Assembly (NCBI GenBank): GCA_023390155.1
Contig: JAEWDJ010000331.1
Location: forward strand, 1-17,540
Direction: 5' to 3'
DNA from: Actinomycetes bacterium
GTDB taxonomy: Bacteria > Actinomycetota > Actinomycetes > Actinomycetales > Microbacteriaceae
DNA: 17,540 nt
A program made the translations under genes and the position numbers. Shown piece by piece: positions 6,746-15,115 of the stretch. The notes below the pieces were generated by a model that saw only the letters and a list, made by a program, of their open reading frames with translations, was not told the DNA's origin and did no database searches. Each line of letters opens with the position of its first letter. Positions within the stretch are counted from its first letter, which is position 1.

Positions 6746-7486
6746 ATGAAGCGCGCTCTCATCGTGATCGACGTGCAGAACGAGTACGTCGACGGCAACC
6801 TGAAGATCTGCCACCCCGACCTCCTCACCTCCATCCCCAACATCGAGGTCGCGATGGACGCCGCCGCCGACCACGGCGCCGCCCTCGTCCTCGTCCAACA
6901 CATCGAGGACGAGGACTCCCCCGTCTTCGCCCGCGGCTCCCACGGCGCCGCCCTCCACTCGTCGGTCGCCGACCGCACGCCCGACCACCTGGTGACCAAG
7001 ACCGGCGTCTCCGCCTTCGCGGGCACCGACCTCGAGACCTGGCTGCGCGCGGGAGGCTATGACACCGTCGCCATCGCCGGCTACATGACCCAGCACTGCT
7101 GCGCCGGCACTGCCCGCGACGCCGCCGCCCTCGGCTTCACCGTCGAGTTCCTCTCCGACGCCACCGGCACCGTCGACCTCGTCAACCCCGCCGGCTCCAT
7201 CTCCGCCGACGCCCTCCACATCAGCGTCCTCGTCACCCTCGACTCCGAGTTCGCCGCCGTCGCCACCACCGAGGAATGGACCCTCGCCGTCGAGACCGGC
7301 GACCCCCTCCCCGTCTCGAACCTCTGGGACAGCACCGGCCACTCCCGCATCCCCGGCAAGCACGAGGAACTCCACACGCTCATGCGCGACGTGCGCGCCG
7401 GGATCGACCGGGCGGTCGCGGCGGAGGAGGGACGGGAGGTCGCGGGGACGCTGTATGTGGGGCAGGGGGCGTCGGCGGTGGTTTAG
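6746..7486 (+). CDS. Isochorismatase-family cysteine hydrolase
   Basis: This 246-residue protein has the isochorismatase-like hydrolase fold. The expected triad is D9 (VIDVQNEY), K85 (VTKTG) and C118 (MTQHCCAG, first Cys of the pair). Members cleave isochorismate, nicotinamide, N-carbamoyl compounds and other amides, and the sequence does not tell which. The family core ends near residue 183. About 60 further residues (from ETGDPLPV on) form an extra C-terminal tail. The last 90 or so bases are G-rich on the coding strand, while the rest is C-rich. The gene is divergent from tdh and convergent with cassette 2, 15 bases from the stop at 7502. The start is the leaderless ATG at 6746. Confidence 0.88.
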   Translation: MKRALIVIDVQNEYVDGNLKICHPDLLTSIPNIEVAMDAAADHGAALVLVQHIEDEDSPVFARGSHGAALHSSVADRTPDHLVTKTGVSAFAGTDLETWLRAGGYDTVAIAGYMTQHCCAGTARDAAALGFTVEFLSDATGTVDLVNPAGSISADALHISVLVTLDSEFAAVATTEEWTLAVETGDPLPVSNLWDSTGHSRIPGKHEELHTLMRDVRAGIDRAVAAEEGREVAGTLYVGQGASAVV

Positions 7487-7501
7487 GGGCGGGTTCGCGG
7501 G

Positions 7502-7996
7502 TCAGCCGACCATCCCGACCATGATCGAGACGGCCACGACAAGAAGCACCAGCACCGTCAGGACCGCGCCGAGATAGATGCGGAGCGCTCTCACCTCCGC
7601 TCGCCCTGCGGGCGGCTCCGGCCCGTCCGCGCGGACGCGGCGATCGAGAGCGATCCCACCCGCCAGCATCGGCAGGACGATGACCAGCAGCCCCACGATC
7701 AGGTAGCCGGACGCGGTCGGAAAGGGCGGATAGTACGGCGTCTGGACCGGCGAGTTCGGGCGGAGGTAGGCGAGTTCCACCAGGAACACGGCTCCGACTC
7801 CGCAGAGCAACAGCACCGCGAACTGCGCGAACAGCTGGTAGAGGATCCACATCCGATACTCGAAGTGCTGCAGGAATCGCGGCGGCTGTATCCGCCGGGC
7901 GAGCTGCCGCTCGACGGGCCATCCGACGAAGGTGAGCGGGAAGCCGAGCGCGACATAGCCGAGTAGGGCGATGGCGAAGGTCATGACGCCACCCAT
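7502..7996 (-). CDS. Four-helix membrane protein, paralogue of the upstream gene (cassette 2, gene 6)
   Basis: This 164-residue protein of unknown family has hydrophobic segments near residues 4-25, 50-75, 94-116 and 139-163. Signature stretches are RRIQPPRFLQHFEYRMW after the first helix and DRRVRADGPEPPA before the last; both occur almost unchanged in the protein at 8056-8556. Over most of their length the two align without large gaps, so they come from a tandem duplication. I chose ATG at 7996 because GGAGG lies seven bases upstream; an ATG at 7984 has only a weak site. It is the last gene of cassette 2. Function unknown. Confidence 0.75.
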   Translation of the reverse strand: MGGVMTFAIALLGYVALGFPLTFVGWPVERQLARRIQPPRFLQHFEYRMWILYQLFAQFAVLLLCGVGAVFLVELAYLRPNSPVQTPYYPPFPTASGYLIVGLLVIVLPMLAGGIALDRRVRADGPEPPAGRAEVRALRIYLGAVLTVLVLLVVAVSIMVGMVG

Positions 7997-8055
7997 TCAC
8001 CGACCTCCGAATCGGGAGGTGGGCCACGCTTCGGCGATCGCACACATCGGACTGA

Positions 8056-8556
8056 TCACCCCACGGCCCCGGCGAGGACCGACACGGCGGCAACGAGGAC
8101 CACGAGCACCGACAGGACCACCCCGAGATATCGCCGGAGCGCTTTCACCTCCGCCGCTGCGGCAGGCGGCTCCGGACCATCGGCTCGCACGCGGCGATCG
8201 AACGAGATCCCGAACGCGAGCATCGGGAGGACGATGGCGACGACGCCGACGGCGAAGTAGCCGAGAGCGGCAGGGAACGGGGCGTTCGCCGGCGCCGCGA
8301 CCGGAGAGTTCGCGCGAATGGAGAGCAGGTAGACGAGGAACACGCCGCCGAGCATCGACAGCAAGAAGACGGCAGCCTGCGTGAAGAACATGAGCGCGCA
8401 CCAGAGCCGGTACTCGTAGTGACGCATGAACCGAGGTGGCGGGATTCGCCGGGCGATCTCGCGATCGTAGGGGAATCCCACGAAGTTCAGCGGGAGTCCG
8501 ATGAAGGTGTTCCCGAGGAGTCCGAACACGAACATCCCGATCAGCGACGATGTCAT
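8056..8556 (-). CDS. Four-helix membrane protein (cassette 2, gene 5)
   Basis: This 166-residue protein of unknown family has four hydrophobic segments near 3-27, 53-80, 95-118 and 142-165. It contains RRIPPPRFMRHYEYRLW and DRRVRADGPEPPA, shared with its neighbour at 7502-7996. The start ATG at 8556 overlaps the stop of the WXG membrane protein as ATGA, so it is translated with the cassette. The 59-base gap to the next gene holds that gene's ribosome site and no obvious terminator. In cassette 1 this position is taken by unrelated-looking two-helix proteins, so the membrane part of the cassette varies while its first four genes are kept. Confidence 0.78.
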   Translation of the reverse strand: MTSSLIGMFVFGLLGNTFIGLPLNFVGFPYDREIARRIPPPRFMRHYEYRLWCALMFFTQAAVFLLSMLGGVFLVYLLSIRANSPVAAPANAPFPAALGYFAVGVVAIVLPMLAFGISFDRRVRADGPEPPAAAAEVKALRRYLGVVLSVLVVLVAAVSVLAGAVG

Positions 8557-9311
8557 CGTGTACGTCCATCGAAACGAGAGTTCGGCCAGGCTTGAATCGA
8601 TACCCCCGCGTCGGCTGCGAGATCACTCGTCCTGATCAGGTCACTTCCGATCGTGGCGGCAAGGCTGATCAGAGAGCCGAGCAGCACGATCGCGGCCGGG
8701 GCGACCGCGGCGATCGACGCCCCCAGGGTGTCCGGGAGGGTCGCTAACGCCATCAGCAGCCCCGCGGATGCTCCGACAAGGAGCACGACTTCGGTCGTCA
8801 ACTGCCAGACGAACCCATCCAAATGCCCCGCCAGATCCCGGCACACCTGCGCCAGCTCCTTCGCGCTCGTCGCTATCCGTCCCACAGCCTCACCCTGCCC
8901 TTCCATCGCGGCGCGATACGCCCACGCCGCCTTGCCCGACCACGCGTCCTCCTCCGTCGCCTGCAACCCGTCGCTTCGCACGAGCGGCGCCAAATCACTC
9001 GCCCGGGCAGCGACGGCCCCGTCCAGCAGGTCCGCCAGCTCCCGCAGCGACGTCGGCGACCCCGCAGTGTCGACCGCCTCCTCGGCTGCCGCCAGCGCCT
9101 CGCGGCCGCGAGCCGTCAGCGTCCGCACGATGCCGAGCAACTCGACCGCGATCAGCTCCTGCATCTGCGCGGGAAGCGCGCGCGTCGCGGACGCCGTGCG
9201 CACCATCCAGCGCACGCCGCTCGGCGCTCGCTTCTCGACCTCGGAGAGCAGCCGGCGCCCGGACGCGATGACGTCGCGGGTGTAGCCGTAATCGCCCTGG
9301 TTGCCGCTCAT
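8553..9311 (-). CDS. WXG-motif membrane protein (cassette 2, gene 4)
   Basis: This 252-residue protein is the paralogue of the one at 2358-3113. The helical N-terminal part holds WSG at residues 124-126 (DAWSGKAAWAYRAAMEGQGE). Hydrophobic segments lie at about 173-192 and 196-222, and the tail has AWPNSRFDG. The two paralogues differ widely in the helical part but keep the WXG turn, the EGQ stretch after it, the arginine-rich N-terminal helix (ASGRRLL and AAGRRLL) and the tail. The start is ATG at 9311, which overlaps the upstream stop as ATGA exactly as in cassette 1. An in-frame upstream ATG (9341) would lengthen the overlap and was rejected. Function unknown; probably a membrane-anchored WXG-like component. 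Confidence 0.78.
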   Translation of the reverse strand: MSGNQGDYGYTRDVIASGRRLLSEVEKRAPSGVRWMVRTASATRALPAQMQELIAVELLGIVRTLTARGREALAAAEEAVDTAGSPTSLRELADLLDGAVAARASDLAPLVRSDGLQATEEDAWSGKAAWAYRAAMEGQGEAVGRIATSAKELAQVCRDLAGHLDGFVWQLTTEVVLLVGASAGLLMALATLPDTLGASIAAVAPAAIVLLGSLISLAATIGSDLIRTSDLAADAGVSIQAWPNSRFDGRTR

Positions 9312-9628
9312 CCGATGCCCAGCCGGCGGGCGGTTCGCCACGCGTCGACGCTCAGTTCACTGTCATTCTCCGCGTAGGCCGACGCCGAGCGCCCAAGGGC
9401 GTCCGCGATGCCCGCGAACTCGGTGTGGCCGGAGTCGATGTAGGCGCGGAGGGTCTGCAGACCCTTGGTGAAGGCCGTGTAGACCGTGTCGACGCCGAGC
9501 ACGGTCCCGAAGATCGCGTTGTCGACGTAGGGCACGCGCTCCTCGATGCGTTCCAGTTCATCCGCCCAGGCCGTCCAGGTACGGGCGTCCGCCTGAAGGG
9601 CCGACACATCCACCGAGTAGTCGCTCAT
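9308..9628 (-). CDS. EspC-like small helical protein with YxxxD motif (cassette 2, gene 3)
   Basis: This 106-residue, mainly helical protein starts with DYSVDVSALQADARTW and WTAWADEL and has YAEND at residues 85-89. That matches the YxxxD/E export signal of type VII substrates. It aligns with the 109-residue protein of cassette 1 (DVDVQALRDDA, WGVWAEEL, YEGVE), and both end in RLG(I/L)-type tails. The start ATG at 9628 overlaps the stop of the YbaB-like gene as ATGA. It is a likely partner of the WXG100 protein of the same cassette; that pairing is inference. Confidence 0.8.
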   Translation of the reverse strand: MSDYSVDVSALQADARTWTAWADELERIEERVPYVDNAIFGTVLGVDTVYTAFTKGLQTLRAYIDSGHTEFAGIADALGRSASAYAENDSELSVDAWRTARRLGIG

Positions 9629-10095
9629 CGCGCACCTCCGAACACCCCGAGCCGATCGCTCTCGAGCTGCGCGCGGCGGATGACGGGGAGGACCTCGTCG
9701 CAGATCATCTGCGGCCGGCCGCCGCCGAGAATGCGACGGCTGATCGCCACGCCGGTGATGACGCCGAGATCAGCGGACACGGTGACCGACTCGAGGTCGT
9801 TGGTGACCTCGACCGGAGGCCGGGTATCCAGCCCATCCAGCCAGGAGTCGATGAACGGGGGCGACGCCGCCAACCCCAGCGGGATGCGGCCCACCACCGC
9901 GCGCTCGACCTCCGCCCGCAGGACCTCGTGCTCCATCGGCACGCCGTCGACGACGTCGAGCGCGACGATCAGCCCCCGTTCGTCGAAGGAGGCGCTCGCC
10001 CGCGACGCGCCCGGCGCGATCCCGTACTCGCGGCCGAGCCGGTCCAGGGCCGCCAGGGACTCGCGAATCGCCCGATCGGCGTCCTCGCCGCTCAC
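9625..10095 (-). CDS. YbaB-like protein (cassette 2, gene 2)
   Basis: This protein of 156 residues starts at GTG 10095, which overlaps the WXG100 stop as GTGA. The adjacent GTG at 10098 is a one-codon-longer alternative, the same ambiguity as in cassette 1. Two similar segments are visible: about 33-75 (ASASFDERGLIVALDVVDG) and about 102-145 (ESVTVSADLGVITGVAIS, then ICDEVLPVIRRA). Each resembles a YbaB strand-turn-strand-helix unit. It lacks the Gly/Pro linker of its cassette-1 paralogue but keeps CDEVxP and the DRLG/DSVG ending. A role as cytoplasmic chaperone or adaptor for the secreted partners would fit EspL-type precedent; this is inference. Confidence 0.62.
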   Translation of the reverse strand: MSGEDADRAIRESLAALDRLGREYGIAPGASRASASFDERGLIVALDVVDGVPMEHEVLRAEVERAVVGRIPLGLAASPPFIDSWLDGLDTRPPVEVTNDLESVTVSADLGVITGVAISRRILGGGRPQMICDEVLPVIRRAQLESDRLGVFGGAR

Positions 10096-10379
10096 CACAG
10101 CCCCGCCACCCGGGCCTCCGTCGCCCGGTGCGCCTCCGCCCCGCTCTCGGCGAGCGCCACCGCCTCACCGAGCACGGCGCCCATCCGCCGCAGCTCCACC
10201 GTCCACTCCGCACGCGCCCGATCGAACGCGCGCGACGCCTCCCCCGTCCACTGGCCGCGGAGCAGCCGCGCCTTCTCCTCCAGGGTCGCCAACTCGTCGG
10301 CGATGGACTGCTGGGCGCCCCTCAGCGCGGTGGCGAGGGACGCCATCCCGTCGTGCTGCACAGTGATCCGATCACGCAT
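10092..10379 (-). CDS. WXG100-family protein (cassette 2, gene 1)
   Basis: This 95-residue protein has WTG at residues 44-46 between two long helices, the WXG100/ESAT-6 layout. It has the same length, WXG position and LW ending as the protein at 3987-4274. Identities run along both helices (IADEL/IQDEL, SRAFDRARAEW/ERAFAHARREW). No YxxxD/E is present at the C-terminus (AHRATEA). The start ATG at 10379 lies seven bases after a TACCGT box, consistent with leaderless initiation, as in cassette 1. Its stop overlaps the next start as GTGA. Confidence 0.9.
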   Translation of the reverse strand: MRDRITVQHDGMASLATALRGAQQSIADELATLEEKARLLRGQWTGEASRAFDRARAEWTVELRRMGAVLGEAVALAESGAEAHRATEARVAGLW

Positions 10380-10417
10380 GCAGCCTACGGTAGCTTAAAT
10401 ACTAATACTTGTATTTA
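10380..10417 (-). promoter_or_regulatory. AT-rich promoter region of cassette 2 with inverted repeat
   Basis: TACCGT (minus strand, 10392-10387) ends seven bases before the WXG100 ATG and fits a -10 box of a leaderless transcript. Just upstream, a perfect 7-bp inverted repeat (10396-10402 with 10411-10417, TAAATAC and GTATTTA, 8-nt spacer) lies in a stretch of very low GC. It also covers the stop codon of the upstream gene. It may be an operator; as a terminator it would be weak because it is AT-only. Confidence 0.45.
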
Positions 10418-10813
10418 TCCGAACGACATCGTGAGGGAGATGAGCATCCAGCCGAGGGCGCTGAGGAGGCCGACGGCCGACGCGCCCAGCGCGATCCCGG
10501 CCGGGACGGCGCCCCGGCGGCCGACGATCGCGACGATGGCGACGGCGATGGCGGCGACATCGAAGAGCACGCCGATCGTCGTGAACACACCGGAGACCAG
10601 GCCGTAGCCCGCCGTCGAGTGGTGGGACTGCAGCAGAAGGCTGCGCTGGAAGACCTGCCCACCGATGTTGACGAGGAAGTTGAGCGCCGCGATCCCGAGT
10701 GCGATGTAGCCGAGCGCTGGCGAGCGGCGGCCGGTGGTCGCGGGCGGCGTTGGCGCCGGCGCTGCGGGCGGCGGCCCGTACGGCGACGGATACGGATTCG
10801 GTTCGTAGACCAC
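10415..10813 (-). CDS. Proline-rich N-terminus multi-helix membrane protein
   Basis: This 132-residue protein has an N-terminal tail rich in Pro, Tyr and Ala (about residues 4-30). Hydrophobic segments follow near 34-52, 70-97 and 101-128, resembling the DUF4190-type small membrane proteins common in actinobacteria. The start is GTG at 10813 with a GGGGGGAT ribosome site a few bases upstream. A TAGAGT box at 10857-10852 (minus strand) could be its own promoter. It lies 35 bases before the WXG100 gene of cassette 2 and 51 bases after hspR. No counterpart exists in front of cassette 1, so membership in the cassette is uncertain. Function unknown. Confidence 0.72.
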   Translation of the reverse strand: MVYEPNPYPSPYGPPPAAPAPTPPATTGRRSPALGYIALGIAALNFLVNIGGQVFQRSLLLQSHHSTAGYGLVSGVFTTIGVLFDVAAIAVAIVAIVGRRGAVPAGIALGASAVGLLSALGWMLISLTMSFG

Positions 10814-10864
10814 GGCGATCCCCCCACGGGTCGAATCAGGCTGACGCTGCGACTCTATCGCCGC

Positions 10865-11290
10865 CTAGTCCTGCCTGCCCGCGTCCAGCGGCCGCCACAC
10901 GACGAGTTGCGTGCTGCGGCGCACGCGCGTTCCGGCGCGCAACGACACGACCTCGCCCTCCGAGCCGGCGGCGAAGACGCGGCGGCCGGGGCGGTTGAGG
11001 AGCTCGTCGGCGAGCGCCGACTCCAGCTCGCGGACGCGCGAGCTGAGGGAGCCGACCTGGTCTTCGAGCTCCAGGATGCGTCGGATGCCCTCGAGGCTGA
11101 CGCCCTCGGCGCCGAGCCGGGCGATCTCCTGCAGCTTCTCGACGTCGCGCATGGAGTAGCGGCGCGACTTGCCGGCCGTCCGGCTGGGGCTCACGAGACC
11201 CAGCCGGTCGTACTGGCGGAGGGTCTGCGGGTGCATCCCGGCCAGCTCGGCCGCGATGGAGATGACGAAGACCGGGGTGTTCTCGTCCAT
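10865..11290 (-). CDS. hspR: HspR, MerR-family heat-shock repressor
   Basis: This 141-residue protein has a MerR-type winged helix at residues 9-50 (ISIAAELAGMHPQTLRQYDR, LGLVSPSRT, GKSRRYSMRDV), followed by a coiled-coil stretch (about 70-98). HspR represses dnaK operons in actinobacteria by binding HAIR palindromes with DnaK as co-repressor; two such sites lie upstream of dnaK at 14993-15077. The gene is the last of dnaK-grpE-dnaJ-hspR, two bases after the dnaJ stop, with GGAG six bases before its ATG. The 40-residue C-terminal tail (RRVFAAGSEGEVV and on) is family-typical in length. Assignment is secure. Confidence 0.95.
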   Translation of the reverse strand: MDENTPVFVISIAAELAGMHPQTLRQYDRLGLVSPSRTAGKSRRYSMRDVEKLQEIARLGAEGVSLEGIRRILELEDQVGSLSSRVRELESALADELLNRPGRRVFAAGSEGEVVSLRAGTRVRRSTQLVVWRPLDAGRQD

Positions 11291-11292
11291 CG

Positions 11293-12285
11293 TCAGCTCC
11301 GCGCCCGGGCCAGGAGGTCCTCTCGGGGGTTCTCGTCGGGAAGCTTCTCGGCGAACGCCTCGAGGGCCTCGGTCGCCTCGGCGGAGAGGTGGGAGGGGAC
11401 GGCCACCTGGACGACGGCGAGCAGGTCGCCGGTGCCCTTCGGCGTCTCGACGCCGCGGCCCTTGACGCGCAGCACGCGGCCGCTCGGGGTGCCGGGAGCG
11501 ACGCGCAGCTTGACCGGGTCGCCGCCCAGGGTCGGGACCTCGATGGTGGCGCCGAGCGCGGCCTCCGCGAAGGTCACCGGCACGGTGACGCGCAGGTTGA
11601 GCCCGTCGCGCTCGAAGACGGGGTGCTTGCGCACCGTGACCGTCAGGACGATGTCGCCCGCCTCGCCGCCGTCGGGGCTCGGCTGGCCCTTGCCGCGCAG
11701 CTTGATCTTCTGACCGTCGGAGACGCCGGCCGGGATCTTCACCTTGAACGGCTTGCCGTCGGACGCCTGGAGGCTGATGGTCTCGCCGCGGGTCGCGGTG
11801 AGGAAGTCGATGGTGGTGTGCGCGGTGACGTCGCGGCCGCGGGTCGGTCCGCCGTAGCCGCGGAAGCCTCCACTGGTCTGGCCGAACCGGCCGTTGCCGA
11901 ACAGACCGCCGAAGACGTCGTCGAAGCCGCCGTTCTGGCCGCCCTGCTGGAAGGTGTATCCGCGCTGCTGGCCGCCGCCGAACATCCCGCCGAAGACGTC
12001 GTCGAAGCCGCCCTGACCGGCCGAGCCGGGCGCGGTGAACCGGGCTCCGCCGCCCATGGCGCGGATCTGGTCGTACTCCTTGCGCTCCTCGGTGTCGCTG
12101 AGGACCGAGTAGGCCTCGCTGATCTCCTTGAACTTCGCCTCGGCCGCCGCGTCTCCCGGGTTGGAGTCGGGGTGGTACTTGCGCGCGAGCTTGCGGTAGG
12201 TCTTCTTGAGGTCCGCGTCGCTGACGTCCTTGGAGACGCCAAGGACCTTGTAGAAGTCCTTGTCGAACCAGTCCTGGCTAGCCAC
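11293..12285 (-). CDS. dnaJ: DnaJ-type co-chaperone without zinc finger
   Basis: This 330-residue J-protein starts at GTG 12285, with AAAGGAGG four bases upstream. The J-domain (about 10-75) has HPD at 38-40, needed to stimulate the DnaK ATPase. A Gly/Phe region (about 82-150) contains FDDVFGGMFGG and FDDVFGGLFG, a repeated motif. Two C-terminal substrate-binding domains follow (from about 152). There is no CxxCxGxG zinc finger and no Cys at all, so it is a class B (CbpA-like) protein although it sits in the dnaK operon. An in-frame ATG at 12351 lies upstream of the ribosome site and was rejected. It lies between grpE and hspR and should be heat induced. Confidence 0.95.
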   Translation of the reverse strand: MASQDWFDKDFYKVLGVSKDVSDADLKKTYRKLARKYHPDSNPGDAAAEAKFKEISEAYSVLSDTEERKEYDQIRAMGGGARFTAPGSAGQGGFDDVFGGMFGGGQQRGYTFQQGGQNGGFDDVFGGLFGNGRFGQTSGGFRGYGGPTRGRDVTAHTTIDFLTATRGETISLQASDGKPFKVKIPAGVSDGQKIKLRGKGQPSPDGGEAGDIVLTVTVRKHPVFERDGLNLRVTVPVTFAEAALGATIEVPTLGGDPVKLRVAPGTPSGRVLRVKGRGVETPKGTGDLLAVVQVAVPSHLSAEATEALEAFAEKLPDENPREDLLARARS

Positions 12286-12347
12286 GGCGCCTCCTTTCGA
12301 TGGGGGTGGATCCGGATGAAGTCTGCATGGTGATCCGCATGGTGCGT

Positions 12348-12404
12348 GCACGGCGGGCGAGCGGAGCGGCGAGGCCGTGGCCCCGCCGCTCCGTCACGCC
12401 GTGC
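12348..12404 (-). terminator. Long interrupted hairpin between grpE and dnaJ
   Basis: An outer 8-bp stem (12348-12355 with 12397-12404) and a perfect inner 9-bp stem (12363-12371 with 12384-12392) share one axis. The inner loop can extend the stem with GGC/GCC pairs. It fills much of the 129-base gap between grpE and dnaJ and ends 62 bases before the dnaJ GTG. It could be an attenuator, a processing or stability element that sets the DnaK/GrpE to DnaJ ratio, or a partial terminator. No T-run follows. Confidence 0.6.
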
Positions 12405-12414
12405 GCCCGGTCGA

Positions 12415-13065
12415 TCAGGCCGGGACCGAGACGACGACCTTGGCCACCCGGACGGTGGTCGAGCCGAGCCGGTAGCCCGTCTCGACCACCTCGGCGACGG
12501 TGTCGGCCGTCACGTCCGGGGTGGGCTGCTGGAAGATCGCCTCGTGGATCTGCGGGTCGAAGGGCTCGCCCTTCTCGCCGTAGGGGGTGAGGCCGAGGCG
12601 CTCGACGCTCGTGCGCAGCTTGGTCGCGATGGTCGCGAACGCGCTGCCCTCCGGCAGGTCGCCGTGCTTCTCGGCGCGCTCGAGGTCGTCGAGCACGGGG
12701 ATGAGGCCCTTGACGGCCTCGCTCACCGCGCGCTCGCGCTCGATCTCGCGGTTGGCCTCCGTGCGCTTGCGGTAGTTGGCGTACTCCGCGGTGACGCGCT
12801 GGAGGTCGGCGAGGCGCTCCGCCGCGACCTGGTCGGCCGTGGTCTGGCCGGAGAGGATGTCGAGGTCGTCGTCCGACAGGACGCTCCCCTCCTCCTCCGC
12901 GGCCGGGCCGACGTCGACGAGCTCCTCGTGCGACAGGTCGTGCTCCGACGGCTCCCGGACCTTGCCGGTCTCGGGGTCGATCCTGCGCTTGTCGCGGATG
13001 ATCGGCTCCTCGCGCTCCGGGTCGGGCTCGCCCGACCCGGGTGCGCCCGGGGTGTGGTCCGACAT
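12415..13065 (-). CDS. grpE: GrpE nucleotide exchange factor
   Basis: This 216-residue protein has an acidic, disordered N-terminus (1-75) and a long coiled coil (about 78-125, AAERLADLQRVTAEYANYRK). A helical core contains PVLDDLERA, and the C-terminal beta-wing carries FDPQIHEAIFQQ and GYRLGSTTVRVAKVVVS. GrpE releases ADP from DnaK and acts as a heat sensor in the cycle. The start ATG at 13065 is two bases after the dnaK stop, so the genes are coupled. The N-terminal region is longer than in E. coli GrpE, usual in actinobacteria. Assignment is secure. Confidence 0.97.
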   Translation of the reverse strand: MSDHTPGAPGSGEPDPEREEPIIRDKRRIDPETGKVREPSEHDLSHEELVDVGPAAEEEGSVLSDDDLDILSGQTTADQVAAERLADLQRVTAEYANYRKRTEANREIERERAVSEAVKGLIPVLDDLERAEKHGDLPEGSAFATIATKLRTSVERLGLTPYGEKGEPFDPQIHEAIFQQPTPDVTADTVAEVVETGYRLGSTTVRVAKVVVSVPA

Positions 13066-13067
13066 GA

Positions 13068-14927
<1,860 letters not shown>

Positions 14928-14992
14928 ATGTGCTTTCTCTCCTTTGTTGCTGGTCTGCGTGGTCGCTGGCCGGTGAAGTCAGTGGGTCGAGA

Positions 14993-15013
14993 CTTGAGTC
15001 CCGACGACTCAAG
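14993..15013. promoter_or_regulatory. HAIR palindrome 1 (HspR operator)
   Basis: CTTGAGT-N7-ACTCAAG is a perfect match to the HAIR consensus bound by HspR in Streptomyces and mycobacteria. It overlaps the likely -10 element and transcription start of dnaK, so HspR binding should block the promoter. It lies 66 bases upstream of the dnaK start. Confidence 0.95.
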
Positions 15014-15040
15014 CCTGCCATCCGCCGGGGATGGTGTCAA
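15012..15040 (-). promoter_or_regulatory. Likely housekeeping promoter of the dnaK operon
   Basis: On the minus strand, TTGACA (15040-15035) is followed after 17 bases by CAGGCT (15017-15012). The -35 is a perfect consensus and the -10 is weak. The predicted start falls within HAIR 1, and HAIR 2 lies just upstream of the -35. Confidence 0.65.
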
Positions 15041-15056
15041 GCCGTCGGGGGCAAAA

Positions 15057-15077
15057 CTTGAGTACACATGACTCAAC
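15057..15077. promoter_or_regulatory. HAIR palindrome 2 (HspR operator, one mismatch)
   Basis: CTTGAGT-N7-ACTCAAC differs from the HAIR consensus in one terminal base. It lies 43 bases upstream of HAIR 1 (between the sites), just beyond the -35 box. With HAIR 1 it gives a two-operator arrangement, like that known for heat-shock promoters in actinobacteria. It is also 39 bases from the end of the drug exporter gene. Confidence 0.9.
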
Positions 15078-15115
15078 TTTGGAGAGGGGGTGGGTATTCC
15101 CCGGATTCGACGATT

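Noticed and set aside
7487..7501. Terminator between the cysteine hydrolase and cassette 2.
   Set aside because: The convergent gap is 15 bases with no inverted repeat.
12286..12351. Upstream in-frame ATG for dnaJ at 12351.
   Set aside because: A strong AAAGGAGG site lies four bases before GTG 12285, and the extra residues (HAPCGSPCRLHPDPPPSKGG) are not J-domain sequence and lie within the hairpin gap.
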